Source of the DNA: Bacillota bacterium
GTDB lineage: Bacteria > Bacillota > Clostridia > Christensenellales > UMGS416
Assembly (NCBI GenBank): GCA_023410875.1
Contig: JAEYPH010000098.1
Location: 1 to 36,154, forward strand
Direction of reading: 5' to 3'
DNA: 36,154 nucleotides
Positions 1-6,306 of this stretch are shown piece after piece. Both the position numbers and the translations under genes were made by a program. Positions within the stretch are counted from its first letter, which is position 1, and every line of letters begins with the position of its first letter. The notes under the pieces are model-generated. The model saw only the letters and a list, made by a program, of their open reading frames with translations, was not told the DNA's origin and did not search any database.

Positions 1-67
1 CAAGCTTCATGCCAAGACAATCCAAAACCGCCTGGGCATTATGCTGCACGAAAGACTGACCGGTTAG
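1..67 (+). pseudogene. possible tyrosine-recombinase C-terminal remnant (window edge)
   Basis: Frame 2 is open from the window edge to a TAG at 65-67 and gives 21 residues, including HAKTIQNRLG. This resembles the segment before the second catalytic His in tyrosine recombinases (typically KTIQERLGHSS). Here the residue after RLG is not His and the frame stops 9 codons later, so if related it is a decayed end. The match is short and could be chance; the rest of the gene would lie outside the window. Confidence 0.2.
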
Positions 68-174
68 CGGATACACAAGTGAATACGTCCCGTAACCCCC
101 TACGTGTGTTTGCGTTACTCAAAATGGTGCTTTTCCCTTCGTCTCATGGCTGTTCCTACCCTCCGCCACTTCAA

Positions 175-214
175 AAGGGGCTGTCCCAGATTTGTCATCC
201 TGAGACAGCCCCTT
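175..214 (-). terminator. intrinsic terminator of the two-component operon
   Basis: Perfect 11-bp inverted repeat AAGGGGCTGTC (175-185) / GACAGCCCCTT (204-214), extended inward by CAG/CTG. Read on the minus strand the stem is followed by TTTT, which fits termination of the operon whose last gene ends at 458. No T-run follows on the plus strand. Confidence 0.6.
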
Positions 215-253
215 GGAGAGAGGGGTTACAAAGGCATACGCCTCATTACCGAT

Positions 254-449
254 GGCGGATTTATTCCGCCGAGGAAATAGATAGCCCGATAGAAGCTCAA
301 AACCCGCCCGCGGGCGATCTCTCGTACTCTCCTATCGTAGCATGGGATTGTTAATCAAGGGCAGGCCTGGCGACGGCTATCGTCGGGCCGAATGCTGACC
401 AAAATGCAAGTTGCTTGAATCGCCGATTGCGCAACAGCGCCATCGGCGA
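254..449 (+). ncRNA. structured RNA element, copy A
   Basis: About 196 nt with a series of hairpins: GGCGGA/TCCGCC (254-259/265-270, loop TTTAT), then GAGGAAA (271-277), a block rich in CCCGCC (297-317), a 10-bp stem GGCCTGGCGA/TCGTCGGGCC with two G-U pairs (364-373/380-389, loop CGGCTA), a linker starting CTGAC (395), and a terminal hairpin TCGCCGAT/ATCGGCGA enclosing GCGC-AACA-GCGC (420-449). A second copy lies at 3812-4011 on the minus strand with the same order and spacing. The strand is set by the shared orientation of GAGGAAA and the loops. It ends 8 nt before the end of the convergent gene at 458. The family name is uncertain; the raiA motif of Clostridia is the first candidate to test. 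I see no convincing promoter. Confidence 0.7.
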
Positions 450-457
450 AACGCGTG

Positions 458-1450
458 TTAGTACCACGATTCATCCATATAGAACCCGATGGCCTTGCCT
501 GACATCTCGTTGATGATGACGTGGATGTCGCTGATGCGCTCGGTACCGTCCTCGTTCTGGCTACTTACCTCCACGCGTACCCGGGAGGATACGACCATCG
601 GCTTGCCATCGATATCCTTGCTGAACGTATTGACCAGCCAGGCGCCTTTCTGCATGAAGCCCAGGCGTTGCACAAGATTGTAGGATTCGTTGAGCCGCTG
701 CTGGTTCGTCAGCGTGACCTGGGGAATCTGGTTGCCATTGATCTCGATGTTGAGCCTCAGCGCTTTGAGGTCGCCCTGGCGAATCTCGGCAGTGTAGACC
801 TGGAACTGCTCGCCCAGCAAATCGCCGGCCAGGGCGGAATAGTCCACCGGACGCCATTCCAGGCGCCAATACATCTCCCGTTCCGCCGGCGTAGGCGCAA
901 TCGTCGGCGTCGCGCTGGCCTCGTCGCTGGGGCTGGGCGTGGGCGTATGCTTGGGCGTCTTGGTGGGCTTGGGTGTCTTGGTGGGCTTGGCGCTGTCGGT
1001 GGCCGTGGGACTGGGCGAGGGTGTAGGCGTGACCACAGGAAGAGGCAGACGCTGAGCCGGTGCGATCGTGCACTCGTAGCCCGGCAAATCCACGTTGATG
1101 CCCAGATAGGTCGCAAAATCGCTTATGGCTTTGTCCCTGGCTTTGCGCTGATCATACGTCATATCCGCTGGATAGATGCACGGCAGCTTGGGCGTGGGCG
1201 CCGGCGTGGGAGAGACCGTGACCGTGGGCGTCGGCGTGGCCGGCTTGGGCAGGAACTGCAGCGGATCGATGTTCAGCAGATCGGATTTCTCGTGATCAAA
1301 GCTGCCGGCCAGCGTATAGCTGACCATGGCCGGCAGGCCCCACATCAGCAGCACAAAAGCGCAGGCAAACAGCGCGCCCAGCCACGCCAGCCGCCACTGC
1401 CGCCGGGCCCACGCCAGCATCTGTCTTCCTATGTTTCGAATACTTTTCAT
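458..1450 (-). CDS. membrane-anchored Pro/Thr-rich extracellular protein, third gene of two-component operon
   Basis: 330 residues; I do not recognise the family. An N-terminal basic stretch is followed by one membrane segment at about residues 22-45, so the rest probably lies outside the cell. Low-complexity PTPTP-type linkers (about 70-90 and 140-190, with repeated KPTKTPK units) separate a small Cys-containing segment (about 90-135) from a C-terminal domain (about 195-330) with a beta-rich look and no recognisable catalytic motif. The ATG at 1450 is chosen because it lies 2 nt after the kinase stop, with GGGG about 7 nt upstream; longer frames run through the kinase gene. Position behind a sensor kinase suggests an accessory or target in envelope signalling, which is inference. 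The PTP linker resembles wall-spanning linkers of Gram-positive surface proteins. Confidence 0.8.
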   Translation of the reverse strand: MKSIRNIGRQMLAWARRQWRLAWLGALFACAFVLLMWGLPAMVSYTLAGSFDHEKSDLLNIDPLQFLPKPATPTPTVTVSPTPAPTPKLPCIYPADMTYDQRKARDKAISDFATYLGINVDLPGYECTIAPAQRLPLPVVTPTPSPSPTATDSAKPTKTPKPTKTPKHTPTPSPSDEASATPTIAPTPAEREMYWRLEWRPVDYSALAGDLLGEQFQVYTAEIRQGDLKALRLNIEINGNQIPQVTLTNQQRLNESYNLVQRLGFMQKGAWLVNTFSKDIDGKPMVVSSRVRVEVSSQNEDGTERISDIHVIINEMSGKAIGFYMDESWY

Positions 1451-1452
1451 CG

Positions 1453-2988
1453 TCACATCCCCAACGGCCGCCCGCGGCCGATCTGTCGCGCCCGCTGCTG
1501 CACGGCGGCGCGGCCCCGGCGCGGCGTGCGCACCTTCTTCCTGGGCCGGGCGGGCACATCCTCCACCCCGCCGAAGATCACCTGCACCGTGGTGCCCACG
1601 CCCACGGTGCTCTGTATGCGGATGCGGGCATGGTGCACCTGGGCGATGATGGCGCACAGCGACAGCCCCAGGCCGGCGCTGTTGTTGCGCCGGGAGCGCT
1701 GCTTGTCCACCATGTAGAAAGGTTCCATGATCTTGGGCAGCTCGTCGGCGGGTATGCCGTGGCCGCTGTCACGAACCTGCAGCACAGGCCAGCCCTCCGG
1801 CGAAAGGAAACTGCTCAGTTCTATGACGCTGCCCTCCGGCGAGGCCTTGCGGGCGTTGTCGATCAGGTTGGTCAGCAGGCCTGTCATCAGGTCCCGGTCC
1901 ATGGGCAGCGTTTGCAGCTCGTTGTGGGTCGTCAGCGTCATGTTGTTCTGGGCCAGCAGCATTTCCACCGCGGCCTTTACGCCCTCCAGCAGCTCGTCCA
2001 CAGGCTCCTCCCGCGCTTCCAGGCGTTCGCCCTCCAGTGCCACCAGCCGCATCAGCTTCTGCGAGAGCGCCTCTATGCGCAGGCTCTCATTGTGGATGTG
2101 GTTGAGCGCCATCTCCTGCTGCTTGGCGTCCAGCCGGGCGCGCAGCAGGATCTCCGAATAGCCGATGATGCTGGTCATGGGCGTCTTGAGCTCGTGGGTC
2201 ATGTTGGCGATCAGCATGCGCCTGTCGTCGGCGGTGGCCTTGAGCTGAGACACATGCTCCTCCACGGCCTGGGACATGTTGTTGAAGTCCCGGGCCAGTT
2301 CGGAGATCTCATCGTCGCCCTTGACAGGCAGGCGCTGGTCATAGGTGCCCCCGGATATGGCGCGGGTGGCCTTCTGCAACGATTTGAGCGGGTGCACCGC
2401 CAGCCGAACGCTGACAAACAGCGCCAGGCCCAGGAGCGCCAGTACGATCAAATCCACCATGGCCACGGTGCGGGCCTGCTGGGCGCCGTCGGAAAAAATC
2501 TTGGTAATATCCTGTATGTAGTAAATCAGGTATTCATCATCCAGCAGCGTCGTGTCGCCGGCCACCAGCAGGATGTCGCTGTGGTCCACCCGGCGAATGA
2601 TCCAGCGCCGCTTGCCGTCGACGGGGGCCGGGAGCAGTTCCAGCGGCTTGAAGTTTTCCGGCGCTCTAAAAAAAAGCGGATCACCCTGGCCGCCCTGGCG
2701 ATACACGGCCAGATAGGCGACCTTGGAGGAGAAGAAGTAGCGCACATAATTGCCGGCGGCGTTGGTGATAGCCTGTTGGCGACCCTGCTCCTGCAGCCCG
2801 GCGGAACCGGAAATCGCCGTGCTGGCCCCCAGGGCGGACACGACCATGTCGTGGCTGTCCAGGCCGCGCTGCACCTCGCGGTCGATCTCCCGTTGTATGC
2901 TCTGGGTGAGCACCAGATAGGTGCACAACCCCAGCGCCAGCACGATCAGCGCGAAGGCGATGATATAAAAGCGCATCCATAGTTTCAT
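1453..2988 (-). CDS. sensor histidine kinase
   Basis: 511 residues, a membrane sensor kinase of the HAMP-HisKA-HATPase type. Membrane segments at about 7-28 and 177-197 bracket an extracellular sensor region of about 150 residues of unrecognised fold. HAMP follows at about 197-250. The H box is ANMTHELKTP with phospho-acceptor His265; the N box is LLTNLIDNARKAS (Asn374, Asn378); the G1 box is DSGHGIP (from Asp407) and the G2 box is GLGLSLC. It should autophosphorylate and pass phosphate to the response regulator encoded 17 nt upstream. The ATG follows GGGAG. Oddity: after the ATPase core a tail of about 30 residues (about 481-510) is very rich in Arg and Lys, which is unusual for this family. 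The downstream gene starts 2 nt after its stop. Confidence 0.95.
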   Translation of the reverse strand: MKLWMRFYIIAFALIVLALGLCTYLVLTQSIQREIDREVQRGLDSHDMVVSALGASTAISGSAGLQEQGRQQAITNAAGNYVRYFFSSKVAYLAVYRQGGQGDPLFFRAPENFKPLELLPAPVDGKRRWIIRRVDHSDILLVAGDTTLLDDEYLIYYIQDITKIFSDGAQQARTVAMVDLIVLALLGLALFVSVRLAVHPLKSLQKATRAISGGTYDQRLPVKGDDEISELARDFNNMSQAVEEHVSQLKATADDRRMLIANMTHELKTPMTSIIGYSEILLRARLDAKQQEMALNHIHNESLRIEALSQKLMRLVALEGERLEAREEPVDELLEGVKAAVEMLLAQNNMTLTTHNELQTLPMDRDLMTGLLTNLIDNARKASPEGSVIELSSFLSPEGWPVLQVRDSGHGIPADELPKIMEPFYMVDKQRSRRNNSAGLGLSLCAIIAQVHHARIRIQSTVGVGTTVQVIFGGVEDVPARPRKKVRTPRRGRAAVQQRARQIGRGRPLGM

Positions 2989-3005
2989 TCAGGCTCCCAC
3001 CGCGC

Positions 3006-3662
3006 TTACACTTCCAGCCGGTACCCCAGCTTATAGACGGTCTTGATGTGATCCTCCCAGCCCAGCTTCTTGCGCAGCTTTTGAATGTGGATGTCTACAG
3101 TTCGGGTGTCGCCGGAGAAGTCGTAACCCCAAACCGTCTCCAACAGGCGGTCACGGCTCAGGGCAATGTTGACGTTGCGCATCAGCATCTCCAGCAGCGT
3201 GAACTCCATGGGCGTCAGCTGCACAACCTCGCCGCTCTGGCGAACCACGCGCTCCACGGTGTCCAGCTCCAGGTCATAGGCGCTCAGCAGGCTGTGCTTG
3301 TTGCCGTGGCGGGCCAGCACCTTCTCGATGCGGGCCAGCAGCTCCATCATCTCGAAGGGCTTCACGATGTAGTCCTCGGCGCCCATCTTGAGACCCTTTA
3401 CCTTGTCGGCCACGCTGTTGCGGGCGGTCAGATAAATAACCGGGATGTTGTGAGCCTCCATGTGGGGCAGCAGGTCATAACCCGACAGCCCCGGCAGCAT
3501 GATGTCCAGCAGCGCCAAATCGTACTTTTGCTCTTTGAGCATTTCCAGCGCCTGGCGGCCATTGTTGGCCACCTCATAGCGGTAGCCCGCCACCTCCAGG
3601 TTCATGCTGAGCAGCTCCGATATCGCTATGTCATCCTCTACAATCAGGATCATGCTGGGCAT
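3006..3662 (-). CDS. OmpR/PhoB-family response regulator
   Basis: 218 residues. The receiver domain (1-120) has acidic pocket EDD (9-11), phospho-acceptor Asp53 in LLDIMLPG, Thr in LTAR and Lys in IVKPFE. A winged-helix DNA-binding domain follows (about 125-217), with the family's WGYDFSGDTRTVDIHI recognition region and a C-terminal YKLGYRLE. It is a transcription factor activated by the kinase next to it. The start at 3662 has GAGGTGAG 5 nt upstream; an ATG three codons later is possible but less well placed. Its promoter carries a perfect direct repeat that may be its own binding site (see 3683-3712). Confidence 0.95.
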   Translation of the reverse strand: MPSMILIVEDDIAISELLSMNLEVAGYRYEVANNGRQALEMLKEQKYDLALLDIMLPGLSGYDLLPHMEAHNIPVIYLTARNSVADKVKGLKMGAEDYIVKPFEMMELLARIEKVLARHGNKHSLLSAYDLELDTVERVVRQSGEVVQLTPMEFTLLEMLMRNVNIALSRDRLLETVWGYDFSGDTRTVDIHIQKLRKKLGWEDHIKTVYKLGYRLEV

Positions 3663-3682
3663 ATACTCACCTCGGTTTATTT

Positions 3683-3712
3683 ATTTTACCATTTGCACGC
3701 ATTCTTTGCACG
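3683..3712 (-). promoter_or_regulatory. promoter with direct-repeat operator for the two-component operon
   Basis: On the minus strand an extended -10 box TGGTAAAAT (TAAAAT at 3688-3683) is preceded by two identical octamers CGTGCAAA at 3712-3705 and 3699-3692, 13 bp start to start, covering the -35 region where no good TTGACA exists. PhoB/OmpR-type regulators bind direct repeats near the -35, so autoregulation is likely but inferred. Confidence 0.5.
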
Positions 3713-3811
3713 AATGAATATTTTCCATGGTTCGCGGCCAGCGACAAAAAAGCGCAAAATACCATGTATTTCTTAGACACCAAAAAAGGTCCATCGGTTC
3801 CAGAGGAACTG

Positions 3812-4011
3812 TCGCCTTCGGCGCTGTTGCGCCTTGGCGATCTAGACGACTTGTGCCAATTGTCAGTGAATCGCCCGGCGATAACCGTCGCCGAGCGATA
3901 TCTATGCTTATGAACTCATAATATGTTCTTAAGAGACGAGTCTCGCCTGCGGGCGGGTTTTGAACGACATTTACCAATTTTTTAGTTTCCTCCTGCCGAA
4001 TGAATCGGCAG
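3812..4011 (-). ncRNA. structured RNA element, copy B
   Basis: About 200 nt, minus strand, the counterpart of 254-449. In order: hairpin CTGCCGA/TCGGCAG (4011-3993, loop TTCAT), GAGGAAA directly after it (3992-3986), a 21-nt block (3963-3943) with one mismatch to copy A, a 12-bp stem ATCGCTCGGCGA/TCGCCGGGCGAT (3899-3870, loop CGGTTA), a linker starting CTGAC, and a terminal hairpin TCGCC..GGCGC-AACA-GCGCC..GGCGA (3840-3812). Stem sequences differ from copy A but stay paired, while loops are conserved. A possible promoter lies upstream (TAGCCA, 17 nt, TATAAC). A short hairpin GTTCC/GGAAC and a T6 run (3787-3782) lie just downstream. It sits between hflC and the response-regulator gene on the same strand, so it could also be part of the hflC 3' region. 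Confidence 0.72.
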
Positions 4012-4055
4012 TCGGTTATATCTATCGTTTTCCTTGCTGGCTAGTAGACAATCTG

Positions 4056-4087
4056 AGCCGCCCGCCGAAAAGGCTCGGCGAGCGGCT
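4056..4087. other. GC-rich hairpin downstream of hflC
   Basis: AGCCG (4056-4060) pairs with CGGCT (4083-4087) and CGCCG (4063-4067) with CGGCG (4076-4080). No T-run follows on either strand, so a terminator role is doubtful; it may be a 3' processing structure or part of the spacer before RNA copy B. Confidence 0.3.
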
Positions 4088-4121
4088 GCATGCACGATAG
4101 AGTAAAGCGTTAAAGGTCTTC

Positions 4122-4143
4122 AGGCTTCCCCTGGAGGAAGGCT
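4122..4143 (-). terminator. weak terminator-like hairpin after hflC
   Basis: On the minus strand AGCCTTCC pairs with GGAAGCCT with one mismatch, 8 nt after the hflC stop. Only a short TTT appears a few bases later, so termination may be partial. Confidence 0.35.
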
Positions 4144-4151
4144 TATATAGA

Positions 4152-5171
4152 CTAGTTGGCGTCTACAGATCCAGCATTTATCATGCCAAGAAGGTCCTTC
4201 CACAGCGGGTGGTTGCGATCCAGCACGATCGTCGCGTCGTGGGTCAGCGCATTCTTGAGCGCCTGTAGGCTGCGCCAGTAGCCGTAGAACTCCGTGTCCT
4301 TGCTGTAGCCTTGAGCATAAATCTCCAGCGCCTGGGCGTCAGCCTGGCCTTCGATGGTCTTGGCCTGGGCAATGGCCTCGCTTTCCAGCTTGCTGGCCTC
4401 CAGGTCCGCCTCAGACACGGCCTTTTGATAGGTCTCCTGGCCTTCGCTGCGCAGCTGCTGGGCCACCTTCTGGCGGTTGGCGATCATGCGGTCGTAGGTG
4501 CTCTGCAGGTTCGTGGAGGGCAGCAGCGTGCGGTTGACCTGCACATCCAGCACCTCCATGCCGTTGTTGCGCAGGGCGTCGTTCATCTCCTTCAACGCCC
4601 CTTTGAGGCGCTCGTTGAACAAATCCTTGTTGGAGATGAAATCGCTGGCCCGGGTTGTGTTGATGGTCTGCACGAGGATGGGGTAGATCGTGTTGTCCAG
4701 AAGCTGGTTGGCGCGGCTCTCGGTCTGCTGGGTCGCGTTGAACACCACGGGGTTGGCGATGCGCCACTGGGCGTACATCATGACCTCGTACTGGTTCTTG
4801 TCGCTGGTGTTGACCTTCTCCTTGGCGGAGATATACGTGTACAGCCAGCTGTTGTACTTCTTGACGGTATCCACGAAGGGCATCTTGAGGTACAGGCCCT
4901 TGCGGTAGACGACCTTGACCGACGGGGCTTTGCCCACGGTGCTCATGAGGTCGGGGTATTGCTCGGTGTAGTGGATTTCCGGATCCAGCACGACCATGGT
5001 GGCCGTGCCGAAGCGATAGACGGCAGCCTGTTCGCTCTCGCCCACGGTGAAGGTGGACAGGTTGAACAGCACCACGGCGGCCAGCGCCACGGCCACGGCG
5101 ATGATCACGCCGCGCACGGCCTTAAAGCCTTCCTTGACTTGTCCGCGCTGGTTGATGTTGATCGTGGACAT
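4152..5171 (-). CDS. hflC: SPFH/Band 7 protein, HflC-like
   Basis: 339 residues. One N-terminal membrane segment (about 20-42) is followed by an SPFH/Band 7 domain (about 45-220) and a charged Ala/Glu-rich helical segment (about 220-285, with EGQETYQKAVSEADLEASKL) of the kind that drives oligomerisation. With HflK it forms a large membrane ring that, in bacteria studied, restrains the FtsH protease. FtsH itself is not in the window. The start overlaps the hflK stop by one base (TAATG), so the two are translationally coupled. Assignment as HflC rather than HflK rests on gene order and on the partner having the longer low-complexity C-terminus. Confidence 0.85.
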   Translation of the reverse strand: MSTININQRGQVKEGFKAVRGVIIAVAVALAAVVLFNLSTFTVGESEQAAVYRFGTATMVVLDPEIHYTEQYPDLMSTVGKAPSVKVVYRKGLYLKMPFVDTVKKYNSWLYTYISAKEKVNTSDKNQYEVMMYAQWRIANPVVFNATQQTESRANQLLDNTIYPILVQTINTTRASDFISNKDLFNERLKGALKEMNDALRNNGMEVLDVQVNRTLLPSTNLQSTYDRMIANRQKVAQQLRSEGQETYQKAVSEADLEASKLESEAIAQAKTIEGQADAQALEIYAQGYSKDTEFYGYWRSLQALKNALTHDATIVLDRNHPLWKDLLGMINAGSVDAN

Positions 5172-6184
5172 TACTGGTCACCTCCTTGCTGGGTCTCCTG
5201 CGGGGCGGGTGTGGGCTGCTCATAGGGCTTGGGCGTGGCGACAGGAGCTGTAGCAGAATCCTCCTCGCCGATGTTGAGCAGCTTGAGCATGCCGCCGTTG
5301 TCATCCACGATGTAGAGCTTGCCGGCGGAGGCCAGTATGCTCTCCAGCGTCTCGATGAGCAGGCGCTTGCGGGTAATGTCCTTGGAGTTCACGTACTTCT
5401 GGTACACCTCATTGAACTCCGCGACCTCGCCCTGAGCCTGGGCCACGGTCTTGGCCTTGTAGGCCTCGGCCTGCTGCAGCATCTGGTAGGCCTGGGCGCG
5501 GGCGGCAGGCACGACCTGGTTTTTATACTTCTCCGATTCGTCCAGCTTACGGGTCTTCTCGTTCATGGCGTTGTTGACGTCGGCATAGGCGTCGCTGACC
5601 TCGGAGGGTACGGAGATGTTCTGTATCATGACATCTCGCACGTCCACGCCCATGTTGTAGGGCGCAAGCATCGCGCGGAAGTCCTCCTTGACCTGGGCGG
5701 CGATGTCCTGCTTGTTGAGCAGCGCATCGTCCAGCGTGCGGCTTTGCAGGTTGCGGCGCAGCACTGTTTCAAAGGCGCACTGCAGCGTGTCGAAGGGTTT
5801 GTTGGCGCGGTAGAGGAACGAGGAAACGTCCTCCACGATGACCTGGTACACAGCCTCGATCTGCACGATGTTCTGGTCGCCGGTCAGCATGATGGCCTCG
5901 TCAGGCACATCGGCAGCTTCGGGCTGTGTCTGGTCAGAGCCGGCCTTGGTCGTGCGAAAGCCGTACTCCATCGTGTAGAGCTGGGTGCGGCTCTGGGTGC
6001 GCACCTGCTGGATGAAGGGCATGTGCCAGTACAGCCCGGATTCTCTGGTGTCGGTGATTTCTCCGAAGGTCAGCACCACGGCCTGATCACCGGTGCGCAC
6101 CTGATAGATGCCCGTCAGCGCCACGATGATCGCGGCAGCTACCACAGCCAACAGCGCAATGTTGCGAATGCGATGTCCTTTCAA
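5171..6184 (-). CDS. hflK: SPFH/Band 7 protein, HflK-like
   Basis: 337 residues, from a TTG start at 6184 with AGGAGG 9 nt upstream; no in-frame ATG is as well placed. Membrane segment at about 9-28, SPFH domain about 28-210 (VRTGDQAVVLTFGEI at its start), then a long helical part (about 215-290, QAYQMLQQAEAYKAKTVAQA) and a Pro/Gln/Thr-rich tail (about 310-337). Partner of HflC in a membrane complex that modulates proteolysis. A good promoter lies 30-58 nt upstream, so hflK-hflC forms its own two-gene operon. Confidence 0.85.
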   Translation of the reverse strand: MKGHRIRNIALLAVVAAAIIVALTGIYQVRTGDQAVVLTFGEITDTRESGLYWHMPFIQQVRTQSRTQLYTMEYGFRTTKAGSDQTQPEAADVPDEAIMLTGDQNIVQIEAVYQVIVEDVSSFLYRANKPFDTLQCAFETVLRRNLQSRTLDDALLNKQDIAAQVKEDFRAMLAPYNMGVDVRDVMIQNISVPSEVSDAYADVNNAMNEKTRKLDESEKYKNQVVPAARAQAYQMLQQAEAYKAKTVAQAQGEVAEFNEVYQKYVNSKDITRKRLLIETLESILASAGKLYIVDDNGGMLKLLNIGEEDSATAPVATPKPYEQPTPAPQETQQGGDQ

Positions 6185-6213
6185 GATAAAAATCCTCCTC
6201 TTTCGATGGTACT

Positions 6214-6242
6214 ATCATAATTGACCGGGGAGATTGAGACAA
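6214..6242 (-). promoter_or_regulatory. hflKC promoter
   Basis: Minus strand TTGTCT (6242-6237), 17-nt spacer, TATGAT (6219-6214). Spacing is ideal for the housekeeping sigma factor and the site lies just before the hflK ribosome-binding site. Confidence 0.65.
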
Positions 6243-6254
6243 CGGCTGATGTAC

Positions 6255-6296
6255 AAAAACCGCGCCGGGAGCGCCCAACGCTCCACAGACGCGGTT
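6255..6296 (-). terminator. intrinsic terminator after proA
   Basis: On the minus strand AACCGCG (6296-6290) pairs with CGCGGTT, with an inner GGAGCG/CGCTCC stem, followed directly by TTTTT. It starts 11 nt after the proA stop and separates proA from the hflKC promoter. Confidence 0.8.
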
Positions 6297-6306
6297 CAAG
6301 TGTCAA

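Noticed and set aside
79..354. 91-residue plus-strand open frame
   Set aside because: It runs through the terminator hairpin at 175-214 and half of RNA copy A, has no good ribosome-binding site and no recognisable protein features.
254..449. RNase P RNA, suggested by GAGGAAA
   Set aside because: The sequence after GAGGAAA and the conserved RNase P core segments are absent, and the element is too short and present twice.
900..1030. Apparent tandem DNA repeat in the third gene of the two-component operon
   Set aside because: It is explained by low-complexity Pro/Thr/Lys codons of the linker, not by an independent repeat.
521..1717. Long plus-strand frames opposite real genes (also 1630-2982 and 12483-13859)
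   Set aside because: They are antisense shadows caused by high GC at third codon positions; the opposite-strand genes have clear family motifs, and these have none.
3681..3977. 98-residue minus-strand open frame
   Set aside because: It lies within RNA copy B and the response-regulator promoter. Copy A does not keep the frame, while RNA pairing is kept.
4056..4087. Terminator of hflC
   Set aside because: The hairpin is strong but no T-run follows on either strand.
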